Of a stretch of DNA of 27,398 nucleotides, positions 21,608 to 27,398 are shown one piece after another; position 1 is the first letter of the stretch; each line of letters starts with the position of its first letter. The notes below the pieces were generated by a model. The model was not told where the DNA came from and searched no databases. It saw only the letters and a list, made by a program, of their open reading frames with translations. Location: the NCBI GenBank assembly GCA_016930895.1, contig JAFGFV010000197.1, positions 1-27,398 on the forward strand, written 5' to 3'. Source of the stretch: Spirochaetales bacterium. Lineage in GTDB: Bacteria > Spirochaetota > Spirochaetia > SZUA-6 > DRHE01. The position numbers and the translations under genes are program-made.

Positions 21608-22692
21608 CCCACGACGACCTGGTTGCGTCCTCGCTGCTTGGCCCGGTACATGGCGGTGTCCGCCCGGCTGATCCATTTGTCCGGGGTCTCGTTGGGGTTG
21701 TGCTGGGCGACCCCCACCGACACCGTGATCCGCAGCGGTCCGTTGCCGCAGCTGAAGGGGCTCTCCTCCATGTCCTTGCGGAAGCGCTCGGCGATGATGC
21801 GGGCAGTCTCCGAGCTGGTGTTGGGAAACAGGACAAAGAACTCCTCGCCGCCGTAGCGGCCGGCATAGTCGTACTTGCGCAGGCTCTTGGAAAGCTTGGC
21901 ACCGATCTCCCGGATGACCGTGTCACCGCACTGATGTCCGTAGTTGTCGTTGACCGGCTTGAAATGGTCGATATCGATCATGAGCCCTGTGAGGGGAAAC
22001 CCCATCCGCGTCGCCCGCTCGATTTCCACATCGATGCGGCGGAACAGGGTCCTCCGGTTCAGAAGACCCGAAAGGGGATCGTAGGAGGCCAGGCGCTCGA
22101 GTTCGTCGCAGTTGCGCTGCAGCTCTTCGTTGGCTAGACGGACCTTCTGGTACTCCCTTCGCAACTGCACGTTCTCCACGGCCAGCGAAGAGAGCCGTTC
22201 CTTGCTGTCTCCCGCTTCCGGCGCCTCTGCCTCGCCCCGCAGGTCCTCGATCAAGCGCACCTGGTTTCGCCACCGGATCACCGCCGCGCGAATCCGGGCG
22301 TGCAGCTCCAGCGCGGCGATCGGCTTGGAGATAAAATCGTCCGCGCCGTACTCCAGAAGCTCGTCGAGGTCGGACCGCTGGTCGAACCCGCTGATCATTA
22401 CGATTTGGATCGGCTTCATCTTGTGGGCCTTGCGGATCTGCCGGCACACCTCGTACCCGTCCATTCCGGGCATCAGCACGTCCAGCAGGACGATGTGGAC
22501 CTCCTCCTTCTGGAGGATCTCGAGGGCCTCCTCGCCGGAGCTCGCCTGGAGGAGGATGTACTTGTTCTCCTCCCGAAGGATGTCCGACATTAGCTCCAGA
22601 TGTTCCTGGTTGTCGTCTACTATGAGAACCTTTGCGATGACACACCCCCCGCGAACAGGACAGAGTGAGACCCGGCCCGAGACCGCGACCAT
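21604..22692 (-). CDS. Response regulator with GGDEF domain, probable diguanylate cyclase
   Basis: A 362-aa PleD/WspR-type protein that would make cyclic di-GMP when its receiver is phosphorylated. The receiver starts at KVLIVDDN (residue 21) with phospho-acceptor D71 in VLLDVLMPG and K123 in SKP. A coiled-coil linker (about 165-200) leads to the GGDEF domain. The domain has YDPLSGLLNRRTL, MIDIDHFKPVND, and the active GGEEF at 281-285. The inhibitory I-site RKYD (272-275) sits five residues before it, so product feedback is expected. The start is a problem: the only ordinary start codon is ATG 22692, which overlaps a good -10 box, while the receiver itself begins 20 residues later after a GGGGGG run at codons for VIAK. 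The true N-terminus may therefore be shorter. No partner kinase lies adjacent. Confidence 0.92.
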   Translation of the reverse strand: MVAVSGRVSLCPVRGGCVIAKVLIVDDNQEHLELMSDILREENKYILLQASSGEEALEILQKEEVHIVLLDVLMPGMDGYEVCRQIRKAHKMKPIQIVMISGFDQRSDLDELLEYGADDFISKPIAALELHARIRAAVIRWRNQVRLIEDLRGEAEAPEAGDSKERLSSLAVENVQLRREYQKVRLANEELQRNCDELERLASYDPLSGLLNRRTLFRRIDVEIERATRMGFPLTGLMIDIDHFKPVNDNYGHQCGDTVIREIGAKLSKSLRKYDYAGRYGGEEFFVLFPNTSSETARIIAERFRKDMEESPFSCGNGPLRITVSVGVAQHNPNETPDKWISRADTAMYRAKQRGRNQVVVG

Positions 22693-22719
22693 ACTACTTC
22701 AATGCGCCCCACCGGTCAA
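22691..22719 (-). promoter_or_regulatory. Sigma70-type promoter overlapping the annotated start of the diguanylate cyclase gene
   Basis: On the minus strand TTGACC (22719-22714) and TAGTAT (22696-22691) are exactly 17 bases apart. The last two bases of the -10 are the first two of the ATG at 22692, so a transcript from here would begin near 22684, inside the annotated coding region. Confidence 0.5.
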
Positions 22720-22773
22720 CGCGCACGCGGCCGTGCCGCAGCTTGGGGCGACCGTGCCGCCGACCCGGGCGAC

Positions 22774-24396
22774 CTATGTCACGAGCCGCAGGATCATCTG
22801 GGAGAACCCGATGATGGCCCCCAGGACCGCGCCAAACACGTTGATCCACTTGAGGTGCCGGGCGATCACGATCATGAGCAGCCGCTCGACCTGCCCCACG
22901 TCCAGATTGTCGATCTTGGTCACCACCAGCTCCCGCACGTCGAAGCTCTCGAGAAGCGCGGGCAGCCGGTTGTCGACGATCCGCAGCAGCTGGGTGGTCA
23001 GCCCCGCGCTGGCCCGCTCGCGCAGCTGCGGTCCCACGTGCAGCAGCTCACCGACGGTCTTGTCCTGGTTCTCCTCCACGAAGCGCCGCGAGAAGCCTAC
23101 GATCTCCGCGGCGATCGAGTTCGCCGTTTCCTTCCGGGAGAGATACCCCAGAACGTGCGTGGCCGAGAATTCGACGATCTCGCTCTCCTGCAGGTGAAGG
23201 GTGCGGCTCAACAGCTCCCGCAGGCTCCGGGGCCCCTGCTTGGAGAGAAGGCGCTCCAGGCCCGCGGCCAGCCGCTCGCGCGTGGCCGCGTCCTCCAACC
23301 CCGCAAGCAGCCGCTCCACCGCGGCTTCGGCCGCCTCGGGGTCGATCCCCCCAGCCCCCTTGGCGGAAGGAGGCCGGGATCGCCAGCGCTGCAGACCGTC
23401 GGCAATAACCGCCTCGAGCTGGTCCAGGGTCTCGGGACGATAGGCGTAGTCACGCAGCTCCGCCAGGGCGTCATCGATGATCTGGGGCATCCTGCTCTCG
23501 AGGGTCCGGTCGAACTGCCCCGCGGAAATCAGGAAGCGCTGCAGCACGTTCAGCCGCTCCAGCACCTGCCGCAGCAGCCGTTTGCCCCGGGTATTCAACT
23601 CCCCGCGGGTCTTCTCGTCCCCGAGCCACTGAAAGCCGGCATCGAAGAGGGACGGCATCAAGGCCCGCACAACCTGGGCAACCGTCACGAGCAGCTGCGG
23701 CGGCACGAGCGAGGCAAGCGGCGCCGCTCCCCCGTCGCGCTCCTCCAGCCATCGCCGCACCGACTGGGCGATCCGACGCCGCGTGTCCGGCATGGCCAGG
23801 GCGGGCAGGAGCCGGTCCCGGAGGAACGAGCTCACCGGCGCGGAGCCAAGCAGCTCGTCCAGCCTCTTGTCGGCCAAACCGGTCACCACGCGGGCAAGGA
23901 TCGTGCGGACGCCGTGGATGAAGCTCCGAGAGGAGAAGAACCCATGCAGGCCGTCAGACAGGAAGGTCTCGATCGAAGAGAACACGAGCTCCCGGTTCTC
24001 GAAGCGGAAGCTCGACAGCGGAGAGCTCATCAGCTCGCCGAAGAGCTGCTCGAGGTTCACGCGGATTCGCTCCTGGAACCCCGATGCGCTCAGGTGGCGG
24101 CGCACCGACTGCACGTCCAGCAGCTCCCGGGACACCATCTGCCCAATGTTGTCCGCCAGCTGGTGGCGCTGCCGGGGGATGACCCCGGGGGTCAGAGGCA
24201 GACGCACCCCGAAGATCCGGATCTCGCGCAGTGGCCGGAAGAGCATGCGGATGGCGATCGCGTTGGTTACGTAGCCGATGATGGCCCCCAGGACGGGCGG
24301 CAGGACCCAGGGCAGCAGCGGCACCACCCGCTGGGCCCAGAAGACTGCGCCGGATTGGCTTGCCAACACGCTCACGGACCCGCCGCAGTCGCCCAC
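22774..24396 (-). CDS. DUF445 family membrane protein
   Basis: A 540-aa protein with membrane anchors at both ends and a long, soluble helical middle. The N-terminal anchor reads VVPLLPWVLPPVLGAIIGYVTNAIAIRMLFRPLRE, which is the signature of DUF445 proteins. The C-terminal one reads KWINVFGAVLGAIIGFSQMILRL, repeating the GAIIG element. The soluble part (about 80-515) is rich in amphipathic helices and arginine, with blocks such as DNIGQMVSRELLD and RMPQIIDDALAELRDY. The molecular role of the family is unknown; an envelope function is usual. The start is uncertain: GTG 24396 has no good ribosome-binding site and other GTG or TTG codons follow within ten residues. It lies 24 bases after the SH3 lipoprotein gene, with a 14-bp palindrome in the gap, and before the diguanylate cyclase gene. 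Confidence 0.88.
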   Translation of the reverse strand: MGDCGGSVSVLASQSGAVFWAQRVVPLLPWVLPPVLGAIIGYVTNAIAIRMLFRPLREIRIFGVRLPLTPGVIPRQRHQLADNIGQMVSRELLDVQSVRRHLSASGFQERIRVNLEQLFGELMSSPLSSFRFENRELVFSSIETFLSDGLHGFFSSRSFIHGVRTILARVVTGLADKRLDELLGSAPVSSFLRDRLLPALAMPDTRRRIAQSVRRWLEERDGGAAPLASLVPPQLLVTVAQVVRALMPSLFDAGFQWLGDEKTRGELNTRGKRLLRQVLERLNVLQRFLISAGQFDRTLESRMPQIIDDALAELRDYAYRPETLDQLEAVIADGLQRWRSRPPSAKGAGGIDPEAAEAAVERLLAGLEDAATRERLAAGLERLLSKQGPRSLRELLSRTLHLQESEIVEFSATHVLGYLSRKETANSIAAEIVGFSRRFVEENQDKTVGELLHVGPQLRERASAGLTTQLLRIVDNRLPALLESFDVRELVVTKIDNLDVGQVERLLMIVIARHLKWINVFGAVLGAIIGFSQMILRLVT

Positions 24397-24402
24397 GGGG
24401 TC

Positions 24403-24416
24403 GCGCCTCGAGGCGC
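24403..24416. repeat. Perfect 14-bp palindrome between the lipoprotein and DUF445 genes
   Basis: GCGCCTCGAGGCGC reads the same on both strands. In RNA it would give a 5-bp stem with a TCGA loop, four bases after the lipoprotein stop codon and just before the DUF445 start. A mRNA-processing or translation role is possible; a binding site cannot be excluded. Confidence 0.5.
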
Positions 24417-24420
24417 CGCT

Positions 24421-24846
24421 CTACCGCAGCTCACGAGCGTAGTCCTCAGCCCTGGTCCTCGAATCGGTAATCTCGACGAACGAGCCGAAGACCCAGCCGC
24501 GCAGGCCCTCGTAGTTGACCTGGTACCAGTAGTCCGTGACATCGTCGATGGTGTCCCGGGTCTCGGTCTTGGAAATCACTTCCATGACGGTTCCCCGGCG
24601 CAGGTGGGCCAGGATCTCGGACTTGGGTAGAGGCTCCTGACGGACCCGCAGGAACGGGGAGCGCACCACGGCCCAGTTGGAGCGAAGCGTGAGCACGGGC
24701 GTGGCGGGCAGATCGACCCGCTCGATGGGTTGCTCCCTGCGGCAGCCGGGTGCCGCAAGCAGGAGGGAGCCTCCCAGCAGGATTGCGGCTGCCCAGCGAA
24801 CCGTCGACCCCATCTTCCACCGCCCAAACCTGAGCGCAATCGTCAT
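24421..24846 (-). CDS. SH3-type lipoprotein
   Basis: A 141-aa exported protein. The N-terminus is basic, with a hydrophobic run (AAAILLGGSLLLAAPGC) ending at Cys35, a loose lipobox of the spirochaetal kind. Residues 57-127 fit a bacterial SH3 domain: AVVRSPFLRVRQEPLPKSEILAHLRRGTVMEVIS, then WYQVNYEGLRGWVFGSFVEIT, where GWVFGSFVE is the family's closing motif. Such domains usually bind peptidoglycan or partner proteins at the cell surface. The ATG at 24846 has AAGGA five bases upstream. A second ATG at 24813 (MGSTVRW) would give a more standard signal peptide. The gene is first in the minus-strand unit with DUF445 and the diguanylate cyclase, and diverges from the caspase-like operon with a 46-base gap. 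Confidence 0.85.
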   Translation of the reverse strand: MTIALRFGRWKMGSTVRWAAAILLGGSLLLAAPGCRREQPIERVDLPATPVLTLRSNWAVVRSPFLRVRQEPLPKSEILAHLRRGTVMEVISKTETRDTIDDVTDYWYQVNYEGLRGWVFGSFVEITDSRTRAEDYARELR

Positions 24847-24854
24847 CGTATTCC

Positions 24855-24885
24855 TTGAAAACGTCCCGAACTGGTGCCATATTAT
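24855..24885 (+). promoter_or_regulatory. Possible promoter of the barrel-like/caspase-like operon
   Basis: TTGAAA (24855-24860) is followed after 17 bases by CATATT or after 19 by TATTAT. Transcription would begin near 24890-24892, only one to three bases before the ATG at 24893, giving an almost leaderless mRNA even though AGGAG lies at 24887-24891. Confidence 0.4.
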
Positions 24886-24892
24886 CAGGAGA

Positions 24893-25516
24893 ATGCCCGG
24901 AAAGACTATAGCAATCGCGGCTGCCGTGTTGCTTATCCTCGCGGTCTTCGACGCACAATGGCTCGAGGCTGCCCCTCATTCCTTCTCCACGGGCTTCAGG
25001 GCCGGAGGGGGCATGGAGATCGCCGCGAGCGAGCCGCTGCCCGCCAAGGCCCAGGGCGCTGCAGGCGCAGGCCCGTTCGTCGAGTTCCAGTTCAACCGTT
25101 GGGTCGGATTGGGATTGGCCGTGCAGCCCCATGTAACGTTCCCCTCGGATCTCTCCGCTGGGTTCCAGTACCGGGGCCACTGGGGCACCGATCTGCGGCC
25201 ATACCTTTCGGTACGATGGCTGGAGCACCCGGCCTCCGGGGCGCTCGAGCTGGTGGCGGGGAACCTCCTTGGGCCGGTCATCCGTTACGACAGGTACTTC
25301 CTGACCTATCGGTACTTCTTCTACTTGGGGGTGTCGGTGGAGCCCTATCTGGAGCTGCATTTCCGGCAGGGAGCGGGGCGCTTGCGCCACAGCCTGGTCA
25401 CCTCGCTGCCCCTGGACCTGTACTTCCGCAGGGACGTGAGCTTCTCGGCAGGGACCGGCCTGGCGGTGGCCTGGAAGCTGTACGTTCCCAAGGCGGTGGA
25501 AGGGCAAGCTCCATGA
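24893..25516 (+). CDS. Exported, probably outer-membrane beta-barrel-like protein
   Basis: A 207-aa protein with a signal peptide (MPGKTIAIAAAVLLILAVFDAQWLEA, likely cut near EAAP). I do not recognise a named family. The mature part alternates polar and aromatic/aliphatic residues in the manner of outer-membrane strands: PFVEFQFNRWVGLGLAVQPHVTF, DLRPYLSVRWLE, FLTYRYFFYLGVSVEPYLELHF, SLPLDLYFRRD and FSAGTGLAVAWKLYVP. Glycine and tyrosine are frequent and there are no cysteines after the signal. This suggests a small eight-strand barrel, but a soluble beta fold is not excluded. The ATG at 24893 follows AGGAG at very short distance. The stop overlaps the start of the caspase-like gene as ATGA, so the two products are probably made in fixed ratio and may act together. 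Confidence 0.78.
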   Translation: MPGKTIAIAAAVLLILAVFDAQWLEAAPHSFSTGFRAGGGMEIAASEPLPAKAQGAAGAGPFVEFQFNRWVGLGLAVQPHVTFPSDLSAGFQYRGHWGTDLRPYLSVRWLEHPASGALELVAGNLLGPVIRYDRYFLTYRYFFYLGVSVEPYLELHFRQGAGRLRHSLVTSLPLDLYFRRDVSFSAGTGLAVAWKLYVPKAVEGQAP

Positions 25517-26469
25517 AGCGAGCCGTCCTTCTGCCTGCCGTTGGCGCGCTCCTCGGCCTCGCGGTCCTGTTTGGGGTCCTGCTCAGCAGCGCCTGCAGCC
25601 TGGACATGAGCTACGGCAAGTACGCCATCGTGTTCGGGGTCTCTGATTACCTCGAAATCAACGACCTGGACTGGACCGACGAAGACGCCAGCGACATGGC
25701 CACCCTGCTGACCGCCGACGGCTACTCAGTCTGGGGCGGAGGCGCCCAGCTCGACGGCGCCGCCACGGAAGGACAGCTCACCCTCGCCTTGAGCGAGATC
25801 GCCGCCCAGGCTACAGAGGATGACCTGTTCCTGTTCTACTTCTCCGGCCATGGCGGTCCCGTGTCCGCGAACGCGAGCGAAGGTGAGAGCGCCGCGGACT
25901 CAGACGAAGAGTTCATCGCCCTGCATGCAGCACCTTACCCGGCGGACCCCACCGCACCGGACATCCTGACCGACGACGAGCTGTCCGCGGCCCTGAGCGT
26001 GTTGCCCTGCGTCAAGAAGATCGTGATCATCGACGCCTGCAATTCCGGCGGAGTGATCGGCGACTCCGCGGACGTGGACGGGGTACCCGCCGACTACACG
26101 GGGACGATCTATCTATCCCTGGGCAGCCTCGATGAGGCCCTCTCCGCCTACTTTGGCCCGAGCTCGGACAGCGACATCACCCCGGGAGAGGCGATCGTGC
26201 TGGCCGCGGCCGGGGAGCTGGAGTCCTCGTATGAGGACCTAGCCGACGGCAGCCTGGGCTTCGAGCACGGGGTGTTCACCTACTTCCTGCTGCAGGCACC
26301 GTACTCCGGCGATGCCAACCGGGACGGGTACGTCACGGTCACGGAAGCCTACGACTACACCCGCGAGAAGATCGACGAGCAGTGGAACTCCGAAGCGTAC
26401 TTCGTCAACCGCTTCGCGCCCCACGTCTCCGGCGGGCCCGTCGACTACGTGCTGTTCACGGCAGAGTAG
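25513..26469 (+). CDS. Caspase-like (peptidase C14) exported lipoprotein with an EF-hand-type loop
   Basis: A 318-aa protein. The hydrophobic N-terminus (4-27) ends in SSAC, so C28 may be lipidated, though the lipobox is weak. A caspase p20-like domain follows: YAIVFGVSDYLEINDLDWTDEDASDMATLL, then the catalytic His113 in FLFYFSGHGG and Cys176 in IVIIDACNSGG, the two residues of the clan CD dyad. Between them lies a strongly acidic insert (about 116-133), and the whole mature chain is acidic. At 267-278 DANRDGYVTVTE matches the 12-residue EF-hand calcium loop at all liganding positions. Many metacaspases need calcium, so calcium control is plausible but inferred. Caspase-like proteases usually cut after Arg, Lys or Asp. 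The coupled upstream gene encodes a barrel-like exported protein, a candidate partner or substrate. Stop TAG at 26467; no clear terminator before uvrB. Confidence 0.85.
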   Translation: MKRAVLLPAVGALLGLAVLFGVLLSSACSLDMSYGKYAIVFGVSDYLEINDLDWTDEDASDMATLLTADGYSVWGGGAQLDGAATEGQLTLALSEIAAQATEDDLFLFYFSGHGGPVSANASEGESAADSDEEFIALHAAPYPADPTAPDILTDDELSAALSVLPCVKKIVIIDACNSGGVIGDSADVDGVPADYTGTIYLSLGSLDEALSAYFGPSSDSDITPGEAIVLAAAGELESSYEDLADGSLGFEHGVFTYFLLQAPYSGDANRDGYVTVTEAYDYTREKIDEQWNSEAYFVNRFAPHVSGGPVDYVLFTAE

Positions 26470-26527
26470 CGGCACCGATCGGAGAGCGCGGTAGCCGGCC
26501 CCGGGCGTGCCGCACGAATGCCCCGGA

Positions 26528-26545
26528 AGCGCCGCAGGAGGCGCT
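26528..26545 (-). other. Small hairpin at the end of uvrB
   Basis: AGCGCC and GGCGCT form a perfect 6-bp stem that uses the last base of the uvrB stop codon. Only TT follows, so intrinsic termination would be weak. The 75-base gap between the two convergent genes holds nothing else I can identify. Confidence 0.3.
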
Positions 26546-27398
26546 CAGCCTTCCTTCAGCCGCTCGATCTCGTCCCGGATCACCGCGGCCCTCTCGAACT
26601 CGAGGTTCTTGGCCAGCTCGAGCATCTCCTTCTCCAGCCGCCGGACCAGCTCCTGTTTCTGCTTGGGCACCAGCAGGTTGTACTCCCGCTCCACCAGCTC
26701 CAGGTCGAAGCGCTCCAGGCTGCGCTTCTCCTCCTTCTTGCGGACCAGCAGGTCCTGGATCGACTTGGTGATGCTGGTGGGGGTGATGCCGTGGGCGCGG
26801 TTGTACTCCGCCTGGATGCTCCGGCGACGCTCGGTCTCGTCGATGGCCTCCCGCATCGCCTCAGACATGCGGTCCGCGTACATGATGACCTTGCCGTTCA
26901 CGTTGCGCGCCGCCCGGCCGATGGTCTGGACCAGGGAGGTGGCCGAGCGCAGGAAGCCGATCTTGTCCGCGTCCAGGATGGCCACCAGGGAGACCTCCGG
27001 CAGGTCCAGACCCTCCCGCAGGAGGTTGATTCCCACCAGGACGTCGAAGTCCCCGCTGCGCAGGCTCTTGAGGATTTCCACGCGCTCGATGGTCTCGATC
27101 TCCGAGTGCAGGTACCGGACCGCCAGCCCGAGCTCGGACAGGTACTCCGCCAGGTCCTCGGCCATCCGCTTGGTCAGGGTGGTCACGAGCACCCGCTCCT
27201 TGCGCCCCACCCGCTGCCGGATCTCGGCGTGGAGGTCTTCCACCTGCCCTTCGGTCGGGCGGACCTCCAGCTCCGGGTCCAGCAGGCCGGTGGGGCGGAT
27301 GATCTGCTCTACCAGCTGCTCGGACCTCTCCGTGGCCTCCGCCCCCGGCGTGGCGGACACGAAGATCACCCGGTCCAGGAGGGCCTCGAACTCCGCAA
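26545..27398 (-). CDS. uvrB: Excinuclease ABC subunit UvrB, C-terminal 284 residues, 5' end beyond the window
   Basis: The damage-recognition helicase of nucleotide excision repair, working with UvrA and UvrC. The open frame runs off the window at 27398, so the Walker A and beta-hairpin regions are not visible. What is visible is the second helicase half: [86 protein letters not shown] and [12 protein letters not shown] with the arginine finger. The C-terminal UVR domain follows ([29 protein letters not shown]), which contacts UvrC. The stop TGA is at 26545-26547. It is convergent with the caspase-like gene. Confidence 0.97.
   Translation of the reverse strand, partial: AEFEALLDRVIFVSATPGAEATERSEQLVEQIIRPTGLLDPELEVRPTEGQVEDLHAEIRQRVGRKERVLVTTLTKRMAEDLAEYLSELGLAVRYLHSEIETIERVEILKSLRSGDFDVLVGINLLREGLDLPEVSLVAILDADKIGFLRSATSLVQTIGRAARNVNGKVIMYADRMSEAMREAIDETERRRSIQAEYNRAHGITPTSITKSIQDLLVRKKEEKRSLERFDLELVEREYNLLVPKQKQELVRRLEKEMLELAKNLEFERAAVIRDEIERLKEG

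Noticed and set aside
22702..24630. 640-codon open frame on the plus strand opposite the DUF445 gene
   Set aside because: The same composition artefact; the minus-strand protein carries the DUF445 signature and membrane anchors.
24874..25512. Open frame fused upstream of the caspase-like protein
   Set aside because: It reads the barrel-like gene in another frame; the ATG at 25513 begins a signal peptide and overlaps the upstream stop as ATGA.
1..27398. tRNA, rRNA, prophage, transposase or restriction/defence genes
   Set aside because: Reading the coding regions and gaps I found no such gene; all gaps are shorter than about 240 bases and are explained by promoters, leaders or hairpins. A dedicated RNA search could still find a small RNA, most likely at 3451-3580.

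Overview
The window is a gene-dense, GC-rich bacterial chromosome segment with 25 protein-coding genes (two cut by the window ends) and no tRNA, rRNA, CRISPR array or insertion sequence that I can see. Gene content points to the Spirochaetota, probably a free-living Spirochaetaceae-type organism. The reasons are a short group-2 sigma factor, groES without groEL, many lipoprotein or secreted products with loose lipoboxes, and a run murG-cvpA-holB-like-histidine kinase-NtrC regulator. That run resembles, from memory, the Treponema murG/cvpA/atoS/atoC neighbourhood. The lineage call is inference.

Layout. Positions 1-5324 (minus strand): a truncated parvulin-type prolyl isomerase lipoprotein, pyruvate phosphate dikinase, a 299-aa sigma factor and a SEC-C protein. 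5503-5766 (plus): groES, whose terminator lies inside the end of the next, convergent gene. 5843-10337 (minus): a NADPH-binding ketopantoate reductase-like protein, purine nucleoside phosphorylase and a RadC/JAB-DinG helicase fusion. 10462-14236 (plus): a DapF-fold protein lacking both catalytic cysteines, translationally coupled to a class I aminotransferase, then a J-domain protein and a WecA/MraY-type sugar-phosphate transferase. 14201-20745 (minus): a tightly overlapping six-gene operon, murG-cvpA-holB-like-histidine kinase-sigma54 activator-chemoreceptor-like protein. 20804-21607 (plus): a secreted protein of unknown function. 21604-24846 (minus): an SH3-type lipoprotein, a DUF445 membrane protein and a response-regulator diguanylate cyclase. 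24893-26469 (plus): a two-gene operon for a barrel-like exported protein and a caspase-like lipoprotein. 26545-27398 (minus): the C-terminal part of UvrB.

How it fits together. The strongest regulatory reading is a possible alternative-sigma cascade. A near-perfect -24/-12 (sigma54) promoter sits 18 bases upstream of the sigma-factor start codon, and the window also encodes an intact GAFTGA-type sigma54 activator with its kinase. This resembles the known Rrp2-RpoN-RpoS cascade of Borrelia, but a link between these two loci is inference. Other points of interest are the catalytically altered DapF homologue paired with an aminotransferase, the JAB-DinG fusion, the caspase-like lipoprotein with an EF-hand-type loop, a sequestered ribosome-binding site, a heavily structured 3' leader-out of the sigma gene, and in-frame 18-bp tandem repeats.
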